64,000 bases of DNA from Thermobaculum terrenum ATCC BAA-798 (lineage in GTDB: Bacteria; Chloroflexota; Chloroflexia; Thermobaculales; Thermobaculaceae): contig NC_013526.1 in the NCBI RefSeq assembly GCF_000025005.1, forward strand, positions 992,001 to 1,056,000, given 5' to 3'. Within the stretch, counting starts at the first letter, position 1. Every line of letters starts with the position of its first letter. The notes under the pieces are model-generated. The model was given only the letters and a program-made list of their open reading frames with translations, was not told the origin of the DNA and searched no databases. The position numbers were made by a program, and so were the translations under genes. Below, piece by piece: positions 1 through 7,955 of the stretch.

Positions 1-689
1 GATTAGCGGCAAGCTGCACCTTTATAGCCTTCATCGACGACGACGAGACCGTTCACAGGGATTGGCTAGTACATCTGCTGGAGGCGCAGAGGAGATTCGA
101 GGCGGATCTTGTGGCCGGGCCTGCATTGCCGGTGCTCGATCCTCAGGCTCCTGAGTGGGCCTTGACGAGCAGGCTGTTCCATAAACGCAGGATGCCTACA
201 GGCGAGCGCATAGATTGGGCGAGCACCTGCAACTGCCTGGTGCGTACCTCAAAGCTGTTCGAGATCCCAGGTCCTTTCGACCAAAGGCTAGCAAACACCG
301 GTGGTTCAGATCGATTATTGACTTTGCAGCTATCCAGACGAGGGTGCAAGCTTGTATGGTGTGATGAAGCCCTGGTGATGGATCACATCCCCTTGGAACG
401 CACGACTGCTAAGTGGTACCTGCAAAGAAAGTACAGAGAGGGCAATACTATAGCCGTGTGCGAGGCCCTGCTTCCCCCCAACATACGTAAAGGAATGCAC
501 AGAGTTGCAGCCAAAGCACTGCTTTCCCTAGTACTGACCCTACCGCATACACCTCGGCTGATCGTTCCAGATACTGCAACCAGGCTCAAGATCCTTGGCA
601 GGCTTCTCACGAGCATTGGTATCCTAGCGGGACTCCTGGGCCATAGATATCGCGAATACGATAGGCAGCCGCCCAACAACACACCGTAG
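1..689 (+). CDS. Glycosyltransferase family 2, 3' part only
   Basis: This gene is cut by the left edge; the first complete codon is at base 3 and the reading frame is open to the stop at 687-689. It encodes the C-terminal part of a GT-A fold glycosyltransferase. The visible protein begins with FIAFIDDDE, the DXD-like metal and nucleotide-sugar site of GT2 enzymes, followed by the acceptor region (TGGSDRLL) and a C-terminal hydrophobic stretch (LTSIGILAGLLG). It aligns along its whole length with the complete glycosyltransferase at 801-1787 (FIAFIDDDE, TGGSDTLLSLRL, VWCE, GNT), so the two are tandem paralogues. It is likely to add a sugar to a lipid-linked glycan on the cytoplasmic side of the membrane. 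Donor and acceptor cannot be told from sequence. Confidence 0.85.
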   Translation, partial: LAASCTFIAFIDDDETVHRDWLVHLLEAQRRFEADLVAGPALPVLDPQAPEWALTSRLFHKRRMPTGERIDWASTCNCLVRTSKLFEIPGPFDQRLANTGGSDRLLTLQLSRRGCKLVWCDEALVMDHIPLERTTAKWYLQRKYREGNTIAVCEALLPPNIRKGMHRVAAKALLSLVLTLPHTPRLIVPDTATRLKILGRLLTSIGILAGLLGHRYREYDRQPPNNTP

Positions 690-723
690 CAGTAAGTAAA
701 TACCACTCTGTATTAATATATAT

Positions 724-740
724 CTCAACACAATCTTAAC
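724..740 (+). promoter_or_regulatory. Tandem CTCAAC-N5-CTTAAC box before GT2 gene
   Basis: CTCAAC (724-729) and CTTAAC (735-740) are direct repeats 11 bases apart, i.e. one helical turn, 61 bases upstream of the ATG at 801. The same arrangement occurs in front of at least six other transcription units in this window. Direct repeats at 11-base spacing are how OmpR/PhoB-type response regulators bind, and the hexamer resembles the cyanobacterial Pho box (YTTAACC). The regulator is inferred only. Confidence 0.6.
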
Positions 741-800
741 CGTCTACATGTACACTGATATCGTACACAGAAGCATGATATTATGTTCGAAGGTGTACAT

Positions 801-1787
801 ATGTCGGCTAATGCAAGTTGCAAGATGCTTCTTGACACCGGGCGAGCAGCCGCTGCTGCTACCGTTGGGGTGTGCGTGATCACCTACAAGAGACCCAAAG
901 GCCTCCACAGATGCCTCCAGTCCCTCCAACTCCTCCAGTTCAGACTCTCCTCCACACCCCACATCTCCATCTTCGTCGTCGATAACGACCCCTCAGCCTC
1001 CGCTCAACCCATCGTCCAACAACTCCAAACCCTCTCCAAATGGCCCATCACCTACGACGTCGAGCCCATCAGAGGCATCTCCTACGCCCGCAACCGCGCA
1101 GTCTCCCTGGCCAAAGACTGTGACTTCATCGCCTTCATCGATGACGACGAGTACGCCGACCCCTTCTGGCTGGATGAGCTGCTGGAAACCCAGAGACTCC
1201 ACAACGCCGACGTCGTCGCAGGCTCCGTCATCCCAGAGTTCGAGGGCAAGCCGCCTGCCTGGGTCGTCGACGGCGGGTTCTTTGAGAAGAGGTGGGCCAA
1301 AACCGGGGAGGAGATCCGCTCGGCGCACACCGCCAACGTGCTCATCAGGAGGCAAGTGCTCGCGGGAGTGGAGGGGCCGTTCGATCCTCGTTTCGCCCTG
1401 ACCGGAGGCTCCGATACCCTGCTCTCTCTGAGGCTGAAGAGGACTGGATCCAAGATCGTATGGTGCGAGCGCAGCGTGGTCTGGGAGTCCATACCTCCAA
1501 GCCGGAGCAACTTTTCCTGGGTGATCAGGAGGGCCTACCGCATAGGCAACACGAGGGTACGGTGCGAGAAGGCGCTGCCCCCCAACCTCAGGCGGAGCAT
1601 GCGCAGCCTGGTGATGGGAGCGGGCTTCACTTTGCTGAGGGAGAGCCTCAAGCTAGCGCCATCGCTGCTGCTGCAGGGCAAGGTCAGGGCGATCAAGAGG
1701 CTGACGTGGATGGCCACGGCCTGTGAGATAATCACGGGCTTCCTGGGTATCGGGTACGAGGAGTACAGGCAGATCCACGGCAGCTAG
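801..1787 (+). CDS. Glycosyltransferase family 2
   Basis: A 328-residue GT2 enzyme that probably transfers a sugar from a nucleotide donor to a growing surface glycan. The N-terminal half has the Rossmann-like donor site (VGVCVITYKRPKGL near residue 20, FVVDND near 60, FIAFIDDDE near 113 as the DXD motif); the C-terminal half carries the acceptor region with TGGSDTLLSLRLK. I prefer the ATG at 801 over the in-frame ATG at 783 because GAAGG at 789-793 lies seven bases before it. A paralogue ends just upstream (689), separated by 111 bases holding a tandem regulatory box. Bases about 890-1110 are almost free of G on the coding strand, unlike the rest of the gene. The substrate is unknown; the family call is secure. 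Confidence 0.88.
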   Translation: MSANASCKMLLDTGRAAAAATVGVCVITYKRPKGLHRCLQSLQLLQFRLSSTPHISIFVVDNDPSASAQPIVQQLQTLSKWPITYDVEPIRGISYARNRAVSLAKDCDFIAFIDDDEYADPFWLDELLETQRLHNADVVAGSVIPEFEGKPPAWVVDGGFFEKRWAKTGEEIRSAHTANVLIRRQVLAGVEGPFDPRFALTGGSDTLLSLRLKRTGSKIVWCERSVVWESIPPSRSNFSWVIRRAYRIGNTRVRCEKALPPNLRRSMRSLVMGAGFTLLRESLKLAPSLLLQGKVRAIKRLTWMATACEIITGFLGIGYEEYRQIHGS

Positions 1788-1799
1788 CGGCGGCAGAGC

Positions 1800-3119
1800 C
1801 TACAGGCCGGGATCGCCGCTGAGCACGAACAGCCGCTCCGGCGCGGACACCTGCCAACGATGCTCGACCAGCACCGACCCCTGATTGGCCGGTGGGAGGC
1901 GCCCGGATCCAAAGAAATCTCCCGGCGCGACGTCGAGGATGCCAGCCCCCTGCACCCAGTCGGCCAAGTCTGACCCCACCCTTGAGTACACGTTGAAGGT
2001 GTACCTGCCGGGCTGAAGCGGCAGACGGGGGATGAAGCACTCGAATGTCCCTTCCGGTGGTACCTCTTCGAAGTCGCTCCCGCTGGTGTTGGAGGCCAGG
2101 TGGAACAGCTTCTCGTCGTACATGCCGTGGATGGGCATCGAGACGTGCACGTTGCGCAGCGGCCTGCCATCCGAGGATCGGTAGTGCAGCAGCAGCTTGA
2201 TGGCCTGGCCGGTCATGGGCTGGGGGAGAGGTTCCCCGGTGACCGCGTCCACCACGGTAACTCCGGTGAACTTCAGCCTCTGGTTGCCCTTGCGATCCGT
2301 GCGCTCCGCAAGCGGGATGGACGCGCTCTCCATAACGGCCTTTAGATAACCTTCTATCACCTGCCGGGTGTCACCATCGGCGGACACCGTGCCACTCTCC
2401 AGCAGGATGGTGCGCTGGCAGAGGTTGAGTATCGCCTCCATGTTGTGGCTGACGAAGAGCACGGTACGCCCTGCCCTCGCCACATCGCTCATCTTGCCGA
2501 GGCACTTCTTCTGGAAGGCCGCATCACCCACGGCCAATACCTCATCCACCAGCAGGATCTCAGGCTCTAGGTGAGCAGCCACCGCGAACGCCAGCCGCAG
2601 GTACATGCCGCTGGAGTAGTGCTTGACAGGAGTATCCAGGAACTTGGAGACCTCGGCGAACTCCACGATCTCATCGAACTTCCGCTCGATCTCGGACTTC
2701 GGCATGCCCAGGACCGCCCCGTTGAGGTATATGTTCTCCCTGCCGGTGAGCTCGGGATGGAAGCCCGTGCCCACCTCGAGCAATGAGCCCACGCGCCCGT
2801 GGATCATGGCATAGCCCGCCGTGGGCTCCGTGATCCTGGAGAGCACTTTGAGCAGCGTGCTCTTGCCCGCACCGTTGCGGCCGACTATACCGACAACCTC
2901 GCCTTGTTTGATCTCGAACGATACATCCCTTATGGCCCAGAACTCCGGGCGATACTTGCTCCCAACGGAGCCTCGAGCTCGACCAGCGAGGGTGCCGATG
3001 GCCCTGATGGGAATAGACATACTCTGCGCAAGGGTATCCCTTAGGGCTTTGTACCGCTGCCTCTCACCTATAAAGTACCTCTTGCCCAGTCCATGGGCCT
3101 GAATAGCCAACTCTCCCAC
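1800..3119 (-). CDS. Polysaccharide ABC exporter, ATPase subunit (Wzt/TagH type)
   Basis: A 439-residue ATPase that drives export of a lipid-linked polysaccharide through the permease encoded just upstream. The nucleotide-binding domain fills residues about 1-260: Walker A VGRNGAGKST near 79-88, ABC signature YSSGMYLRL near 168-176, Walker B ILLVDEVLAVGD near 188-199, and the switch His in FVSHN. The extra domain of about 180 residues after it is the size and position of the Wzt C-terminal beta-sandwich that reads the terminal sugar modification in O-antigen exporters; this part is an inference from architecture. Translation probably starts at a GTG (3117-3119) with GGAGG nine bases before it, inside the 5-base gap after the permease stop, so the two are coupled. 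Confidence 0.9.
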   Translation of the reverse strand: MGELAIQAHGLGKRYFIGERQRYKALRDTLAQSMSIPIRAIGTLAGRARGSVGSKYRPEFWAIRDVSFEIKQGEVVGIVGRNGAGKSTLLKVLSRITEPTAGYAMIHGRVGSLLEVGTGFHPELTGRENIYLNGAVLGMPKSEIERKFDEIVEFAEVSKFLDTPVKHYSSGMYLRLAFAVAAHLEPEILLVDEVLAVGDAAFQKKCLGKMSDVARAGRTVLFVSHNMEAILNLCQRTILLESGTVSADGDTRQVIEGYLKAVMESASIPLAERTDRKGNQRLKFTGVTVVDAVTGEPLPQPMTGQAIKLLLHYRSSDGRPLRNVHVSMPIHGMYDEKLFHLASNTSGSDFEEVPPEGTFECFIPRLPLQPGRYTFNVYSRVGSDLADWVQGAGILDVAPGDFFGSGRLPPANQGSVLVEHRWQVSAPERLFVLSGDPGL

Positions 3120-3124
3120 CTGAT

Positions 3125-4012
3125 CTAACCTCCAGATCCTATAACATCAACGAAGGTGCGCTCGCACCGGCGAAACCATGCCATGCCGCTCAGGAAGATC
3201 GCTCCACCCACGACGGCCGACATCGCCATCAACTGCCAGGGCAATGGACCGACGCCCGTGACCGCCCAACGGAACCCCTCCACGACCCCAGCCATGGGGT
3301 TGAGCCCATACAGCAGGCGCCACTGCTCGGGTACTAGGCTGGTGGGGTAAACCACCGGCGTGATGAACAGCCAGAACTGATTGAGGAAGGGCATCGTGTA
3401 GGCCACATCGCGGTACTCCGCGTTGAGCGCCGACAGCCAGAAGCCCACCCCCAGAGCCGTGACCAGCATGAGCACCAGCACAAGCGGGACCAGCAGCAGG
3501 CTAGTGCCCGGAGTCACCCCGTAGATGACCATGAGCACCACTAGCAAGCCGGTGGAGACCGCGAAGTCCACCATGCCCGCGAGCACCGTGGCGGAGGGCA
3601 CGATGATGCGAGGGAAGTAGACCTTGGTGATCAAGCGCCGATCGTTGACCAGGCTGGAGGCCGCGCTGGTGATCGCCCTGGAGAACAGCTGCCATGGCAT
3701 GAGTCCCGCGTAGGCGAACACCGGATAGGGCACGTTCCCCGAATCCACTTTCGCCAGCTTATTGAAGAACAGCAGGAACACGATCATCATCGCCAGGGGC
3801 TGCAACACCGCCCAGGCGGCGCCGATCGCCGTCTGCTTGTACCTGACCTTGACCTCTCGCCAGGTCAGGAAATATATGAGTTCCCTGTAGTTCCACATCT
3901 CCCGCAGGTCGATCAGGTGCCAACCACTGGTGGGCTTGATCATCACCATTCTGGGGGACCTACCCTTTGCCGCCTCCGCAACCGACACAGGCACGAGCTC
4001 ATCAACAGCCAT
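3125..4012 (-). CDS. Polysaccharide ABC exporter, permease subunit (Wzm/TagG type)
   Basis: A 295-residue ABC-2 type membrane protein that forms the channel for polysaccharide export with the ATPase at 1800-3119. After a soluble N-terminus it shows the family features: an amphipathic segment RELIYFLTWREVKVRYKQT, then six hydrophobic helices (for example LQPLAMMIVFLLFF and FWLFITPVVYP), and a conserved GLNPMAGVVEGFRW before the last pair. An upstream in-frame GTG at 4039 is possible, but ATG 4012 has AAGGAG five bases before it and is preferred. It is the first gene of a two-gene unit whose leader contains a tandem regulatory box (4089-4105). The gene faces the acyltransferase and sulfotransferase genes to the right, which run the other way. 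Confidence 0.9.
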   Translation of the reverse strand: MAVDELVPVSVAEAAKGRSPRMVMIKPTSGWHLIDLREMWNYRELIYFLTWREVKVRYKQTAIGAAWAVLQPLAMMIVFLLFFNKLAKVDSGNVPYPVFAYAGLMPWQLFSRAITSAASSLVNDRRLITKVYFPRIIVPSATVLAGMVDFAVSTGLLVVLMVIYGVTPGTSLLLVPLVLVLMLVTALGVGFWLSALNAEYRDVAYTMPFLNQFWLFITPVVYPTSLVPEQWRLLYGLNPMAGVVEGFRWAVTGVGPLPWQLMAMSAVVGGAIFLSGMAWFRRCERTFVDVIGSGG

Positions 4013-4088
4013 TTGCACTCCTTGCTGCGAGTTTTCCACAATCCAGTGTCATATTAGTTGCAGCCAGTTATCCAGAGGTCTACGACAG

Positions 4089-4105
4089 GTTGAGAAAGGG
4101 TTCAG
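4089..4105 (-). promoter_or_regulatory. Tandem CTGAAC-N5-CTCAAC box before exporter genes
   Basis: Read on the minus strand, CTGAAC (4105-4100) and CTCAAC (4094-4089) stand exactly 11 bases apart, about 80 bases upstream of the permease ATG at 4012. It matches the boxes before the other polysaccharide and lasso units in this window. Confidence 0.55.
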
Positions 4106-4268
4106 CCACCACCGTGTCAGGGCCCACCCACCGGCAATCGATCGCAACCAACCCCCACAACTATCTATACCTTTTGTAAACCACACATTACTAGACTGAA
4201 AGATCATACACAGGTACGGACAGCGGAGGTGTGGCCGTGCTTCGGAGGCTTGCATCCCTAAGGAACAG

Positions 4269-4781
4269 GTGGATGGTAGCAGCGCCGTCAGGCAGGGACT
4301 GCGGATGGGCAAGAACGTGCGCATCATGGGGAAGCCCAGGTTCGGCAGCGAGCCCTACCTGATAAGCATAGGGAACAACGTCACCATCTCCCACGATGTG
4401 GCTTTCCTCACGCACGACGGCGCCACCTGGGTGTTCAGAAGGCAACCCGAGTACAGGGGCTTGATGCGCTTTGGGCGGATAGATATAGAGGACGACTGCT
4501 TCATCGGCGCCAGGGCCATCCTCATGCCTGGGATACGCATAGGCAGGAGGGCCATAGTGGGCGCGGGAGCCGCCGTCACGCGATCCGTACCGCCCAACAC
4601 CGTGGTGGCGGGCTTACCAGCGCGGCACATATGCAGCACGGACGAGTACATCGAGCGCGCCCTGGGCCGATGCTGCCGATACCCGGAGGAGGTGCTCAGG
4701 GACAGGCGCAAGCTGAAGGAGGTGCTCCTGCAGGAGCTCGCGCCCGTGGAGGAGGCGGGAGCCCAGATCTCAGGGTTTTAA
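4269..4781 (+). CDS. Hexapeptide-repeat acyltransferase (sugar O-acetyltransferase type)
   Basis: A 170-residue left-handed beta-helix acyltransferase, likely to put an acetyl group on a sugar of the surface polysaccharide. The repeats run through residues about 15-125 (IGNNVTISHDVAFLTHDGATW, then IDIEDDCFIGARAILMPGIRIGRRAIVGAGAAVTRSVPPNTVVAGLPAR). The THDG segment supplies the catalytic His of the maltose O-acetyltransferase/CapG-like branch. I take the GTG at 4269 as start because AAGGA lies four bases before it; another frame just upstream reads AVLRRLASLRNRW, which looks like a typical N-terminus for this family, so a one-base frameshift near 4265 is possible. The sulfotransferase follows 73 bases downstream on the same strand, so both decorating enzymes are probably co-transcribed. 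Confidence 0.82.
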   Translation: MDGSSAVRQGLRMGKNVRIMGKPRFGSEPYLISIGNNVTISHDVAFLTHDGATWVFRRQPEYRGLMRFGRIDIEDDCFIGARAILMPGIRIGRRAIVGAGAAVTRSVPPNTVVAGLPARHICSTDEYIERALGRCCRYPEEVLRDRRKLKEVLLQELAPVEEAGAQISGF

Positions 4782-4854
4782 CCACCAAAACCTACCTTAT
4801 CCTCAACAGCAAGGGCATACCCTAAGGAAGACAGCTCACAAGGGGGTATGCAAG

Positions 4855-5883
4855 TTGACCAGCACGGACCTGAGGACGGCCGCGGCCGATAGGCCGTACC
4901 TGCAATCGACTATCCATCCAGATCGTGGATCACCGAACCTGCGCTCGAGGGCGCGGAAGGTGGCCAAGAGCTTCCTGAGCATCCACCGACCGGACGGCAG
5001 CCACAACATATTCCTGTTCTCGCTGCCCCGCAGCGGCTCCACCTGGTTGATGGAGCTGGTGCAGACCCAACCCGGGTTCAAGACCTGTGATGAACCCCTG
5101 GACCTGCGCAACCCGTTCGTGCGTGCCCATTCGGGGTTGACCGAGTGGGTGCAGCTCTACAGGTCGGCCGACATGCCGACCATCGCGGCGTATTTCGATG
5201 GCTTCTGTCGGGGGTCTCTGCACTTCATGGACCCCAACCCTGTATCCAGGTACTACCGGCCGGTGACGCGTCGCATAGTGTTCAAGATGATTCATGGCTG
5301 CGAGCACAGGCTGCGTTGGTTTGCGGACAAATTCAACGGCAGGATAATTTACCTCATCCGGCACCCCATAGCGGTCGCGCTATCCAGAGAGTCCTATCCC
5401 ACGCTGCTGCCCATGCTGCGCACGGAGTACGCCGACCACTTCACTGCCAGGCAGCTTGCGGCGGCCGAGAAGGTCATCAGGCACGGCGATAAGCTCGAGT
5501 GCGGGGTGCTCTCATGGTGCCTGCAGACGAGCGTGCCGCTGCGCCACAGGCAGGATGACTGGGTGGTCATCTCCTACGAGCAGATGGTGGAGGAGCCCCA
5601 GAGGATCGTGGAGTATGTCTGCTCCCGACTGGGGCTCCCCTATCCAGATCGGATGCTGAGGTGGATCGACAAGCCCTCACACGTGAAGTACAAGTCAGAC
5701 CAGGCGACGCAACAGGTGCTGGAGAGCCGAGATGCCGAGAGGCGTCACTGGCTGGTGCGCAAGTGGCGAGAGAAGGTATCTCCGGAGGATGAGATGCGAG
5801 TAATGAGCCTGCTGGAGGAGTTCGAGCTGGACGCGTACTCCCCGGGAGAGCCCATGCCAGCCGCCCACCTGATGGTAAGCTGA
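4855..5883 (+). CDS. PAPS-dependent sulfotransferase family protein
   Basis: A 342-residue protein of the sulfotransferase superfamily, which moves sulfate from PAPS to a hydroxyl or amino group. The 5'-phosphosulfate loop is FSLPRSGSTWLMEL (residues about 55-68) and the 3'-phosphate region is RIIYLIRHPIAVALSRES (about 163-180), both in the expected order and spacing. There is no signal peptide or membrane helix, so it acts in the cytoplasm, presumably on a glycan precursor. The TTG at 4855 is the most likely start: AGGGGG at 4841-4846 lies eight bases before it, and the ATG at 4848 is in a closed frame. The adjacent acyltransferase and the opposite-strand TauE/SafE permease make a sulfated surface polysaccharide plausible. 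The acceptor is unknown. Confidence 0.85.
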   Translation: MTSTDLRTAAADRPYLQSTIHPDRGSPNLRSRARKVAKSFLSIHRPDGSHNIFLFSLPRSGSTWLMELVQTQPGFKTCDEPLDLRNPFVRAHSGLTEWVQLYRSADMPTIAAYFDGFCRGSLHFMDPNPVSRYYRPVTRRIVFKMIHGCEHRLRWFADKFNGRIIYLIRHPIAVALSRESYPTLLPMLRTEYADHFTARQLAAAEKVIRHGDKLECGVLSWCLQTSVPLRHRQDDWVVISYEQMVEEPQRIVEYVCSRLGLPYPDRMLRWIDKPSHVKYKSDQATQQVLESRDAERRHWLVRKWREKVSPEDEMRVMSLLEEFELDAYSPGEPMPAAHLMVS

Positions 5884-5891
5884 GCTCGCGT

Positions 5892-6779
5892 TCAGATCTC
5901 GAGGCCTCGCTGCAGGTTGGAGTAGAACCTCTCCACCAGCACAGCGCAAGACGCCACGGCCAGGGCGACCAGCCACAAGCCCCCTACCAGCAGGTAGGCG
6001 GTCAGGGCGGCAACACCAGGCAGCCTGAAGGTCTCGAGCATCGTATGGGCATTGGATAGCAGGATCAGGCCCCCTACAGCTACCCCCAACAAGCTGGGAT
6101 GCATATGCCTCACGAGCCAGGCCGCGACGGGGGCGGCGATCGCCCCGCCCAGGAGCAAGCAGGCAACGATGGGGAAGGCTATGCCTCCTGAGCTAATGGT
6201 CAGCAGAAATCCCAGGCTGGCAGCACAGGACACCAGGAACTCGCTCGTGTCCACCGTCCCCACCACCTTGCTGGGGTGCATGCGGGAGGCCACCATCAGG
6301 GTGGGGGTGGCCACCGGACCCCACCCACCTCCCCCCATGGCGTCCAGGAACCCCGCCACGCCGCCTGTGACCACCAGGGTCCTGGTGGAGGGATCAGCCC
6401 CGTGCGGGATACCCCTGCCCAGCAGGAACCTGAGAATTAGATAGCATCCCAGGCAGAACAGGAAAGCGGACACCCAGATCTTGGCTAGGTGTACAGGCAG
6501 CCTGCCAAGCAGCAGGGCGCCCGACAAAGCCCCCACCGCCCCTGGCAGGGCTATCCTCCTGGCCACGTGCCAGTCGACGTTGCCGAACTTGGCATGGGAC
6601 AGCCCGGAGATCAGGGTGGTGCCGATCTCGGCCAGATGGACGCTGGCGCTGGCCAGGACGGGCGACATCCCCACCACCAGCAGCAGGGTGGTGGACGTCA
6701 CTCCGTACGCCATGCCCAGGGAACCATCTATGAGCTGCGCGACACAGCCGGCCAGGGCGACGAGCAGCAGCTTACGCAT
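5892..6779 (-). CDS. TauE/SafE family membrane permease
   Basis: A 295-residue integral membrane protein of the TauE/SafE (DUF81) family, proposed to move sulfonates, sulfite or other small anions across the inner membrane. It has about eight hydrophobic helices arranged as two repeats; the first repeat opens with QLIDGSLGMAYGVTSTTLLL and the second with FLDAMGGGGWGPVATPTLM, the conserved Gly-rich starts of the two halves. Its ATG at 6779 overlaps the stop of the glycosyltransferase upstream by eight bases, making it the last gene of the long polysaccharide operon. Its place next to a sulfotransferase suggests a link to sulfur handling, but that is inference; substrate assignments in this family are poor. 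Confidence 0.85.
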   Translation of the reverse strand: MRKLLLVALAGCVAQLIDGSLGMAYGVTSTTLLLVVGMSPVLASASVHLAEIGTTLISGLSHAKFGNVDWHVARRIALPGAVGALSGALLLGRLPVHLAKIWVSAFLFCLGCYLILRFLLGRGIPHGADPSTRTLVVTGGVAGFLDAMGGGGWGPVATPTLMVASRMHPSKVVGTVDTSEFLVSCAASLGFLLTISSGGIAFPIVACLLLGGAIAAPVAAWLVRHMHPSLLGVAVGGLILLSNAHTMLETFRLPGVAALTAYLLVGGLWLVALAVASCAVLVERFYSNLQRGLEI

Positions 6780-7953
6780 CGTCCCCGACGCTCAGGTTGC
6801 GGGCGAAAGTCGCAGCCGTGGGCGCCCCCTTGCGCGCCATGAGCTGCATGTAGATCTCCTCGTACTGCCTGACCATGTGCTGGAGGCTGAAGGACTCCCT
6901 CACCATCCGCTGCGTCCGTTCGGCCAGCTCGGTGGCCTCCGCCCAGTGCCCCAGGAGCCACGACAGCTTCGCGGCCAGGGACGCGGGATCGTCGGGCTCC
7001 ACCAGGTAGCCCGTCACCCCGTCGCGGATCAGCTCCCTGTTCCCGCCGACGTCGGTGGCCACGACGGGTCGCCCCAGCGCCATCGCCTCTAGCACGGAGT
7101 TGGAGCAGCCCTCGTTGTCCCTGGAGGCGGATACCAGCAGGTCAAAGGCTCCCAGGAAGTCCGCCACGTTACGGCGGTACCCAAAGAAGACCACCCGATC
7201 GGACAGCCCTAGCCTGTGGGCGAGCGCCTCGAGCTCACCACGCAGGGGGCCATCGCCCACCAGGGCGTACCTGAGCTCCGGACGGCCCTCCGAGAGGGCG
7301 CCGGCGGCCCGCAGGAGAACATCTTGCCCCTTGGCCGGCGTGAGGCTGGCCAGCATCCCCACCACCTTGGAGCCCGGGCCGGCCCCTAGCTGCCGCCTTA
7401 TGGCGGCGACCTCGGATGGGTTGGGGGAGAGGCGTTCGAGGTTGATGCCGTTGTAGATCACCCTGATGCGGGAGGCGGGCAGCCCTCGCTCGATCAGCAG
7501 TTGCCTGCCCGCCTCGCTGTTGGGGATCAGCACGTCGGCGTAACGGCTCATAGCGTCCTCGAGCGCGCGGTAGGTCCTGTAGCCCGCTCCCCGTCGCCGG
7601 CGGACTCCGCACCTCTCGGTAACGATCTTTACCCTGACGCCCACGAGGAAGGCGGGCAACAACCCGAAGAAGGTGGAGGGAGTCAGGAAGGGCTGCACGA
7701 TATCCACCCTGCGCTCCACCAATATCCTGGCTATACGCCACAGGGGGGACAGGTCGTACTTGCCTCCGCGGTGGAGGTCGATCACCTCCGCCCCCTCGAC
7801 CGCCCTGAATTCCGGCTCCAGTGCTCCTCCCGGGTAGAGGGGAGCGACTATGGGATGGAACCTGGACTTATCGAGCCCCCTCACCAGCTCCAGCAGCTGC
7901 TGTTCCGCCCCGCCTATCTTCAGCTCGTTGACGGGATACAGGATCGTGTACAT
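6772..7953 (-). CDS. Glycosyltransferase family 4
   Basis: A 393-residue GT-B fold glycosyltransferase, probably building the repeat unit of the surface polysaccharide in the cytoplasm. The N-terminal domain starts YPVNELKIGGAEQQLLELVRGL, the glycine-rich acceptor loop of GT4 enzymes. The C-terminal donor domain has GMLASLTPAKGQDVLL, ALVGDGPLRGELEALA and the retaining-GT EX7E motif DNEGCSNSVLEAMALGRPVVATDVGG in the usual order. The start at ATG 7953 is preferred over the GTG at 7959 because GGAGG lies five bases ahead; it then overlaps the stop of the ligase-like gene. Both neighbours overlap it by a few bases, so translation is coupled. Sugar specificity cannot be read. Confidence 0.9.
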   Translation of the reverse strand: MYTILYPVNELKIGGAEQQLLELVRGLDKSRFHPIVAPLYPGGALEPEFRAVEGAEVIDLHRGGKYDLSPLWRIARILVERRVDIVQPFLTPSTFFGLLPAFLVGVRVKIVTERCGVRRRRGAGYRTYRALEDAMSRYADVLIPNSEAGRQLLIERGLPASRIRVIYNGINLERLSPNPSEVAAIRRQLGAGPGSKVVGMLASLTPAKGQDVLLRAAGALSEGRPELRYALVGDGPLRGELEALAHRLGLSDRVVFFGYRRNVADFLGAFDLLVSASRDNEGCSNSVLEAMALGRPVVATDVGGNRELIRDGVTGYLVEPDDPASLAAKLSWLLGHWAEATELAERTQRMVRESFSLQHMVRQYEEIYMQLMARKGAPTAATFARNLSVGDDA

Positions 7954-7955
7954 CT

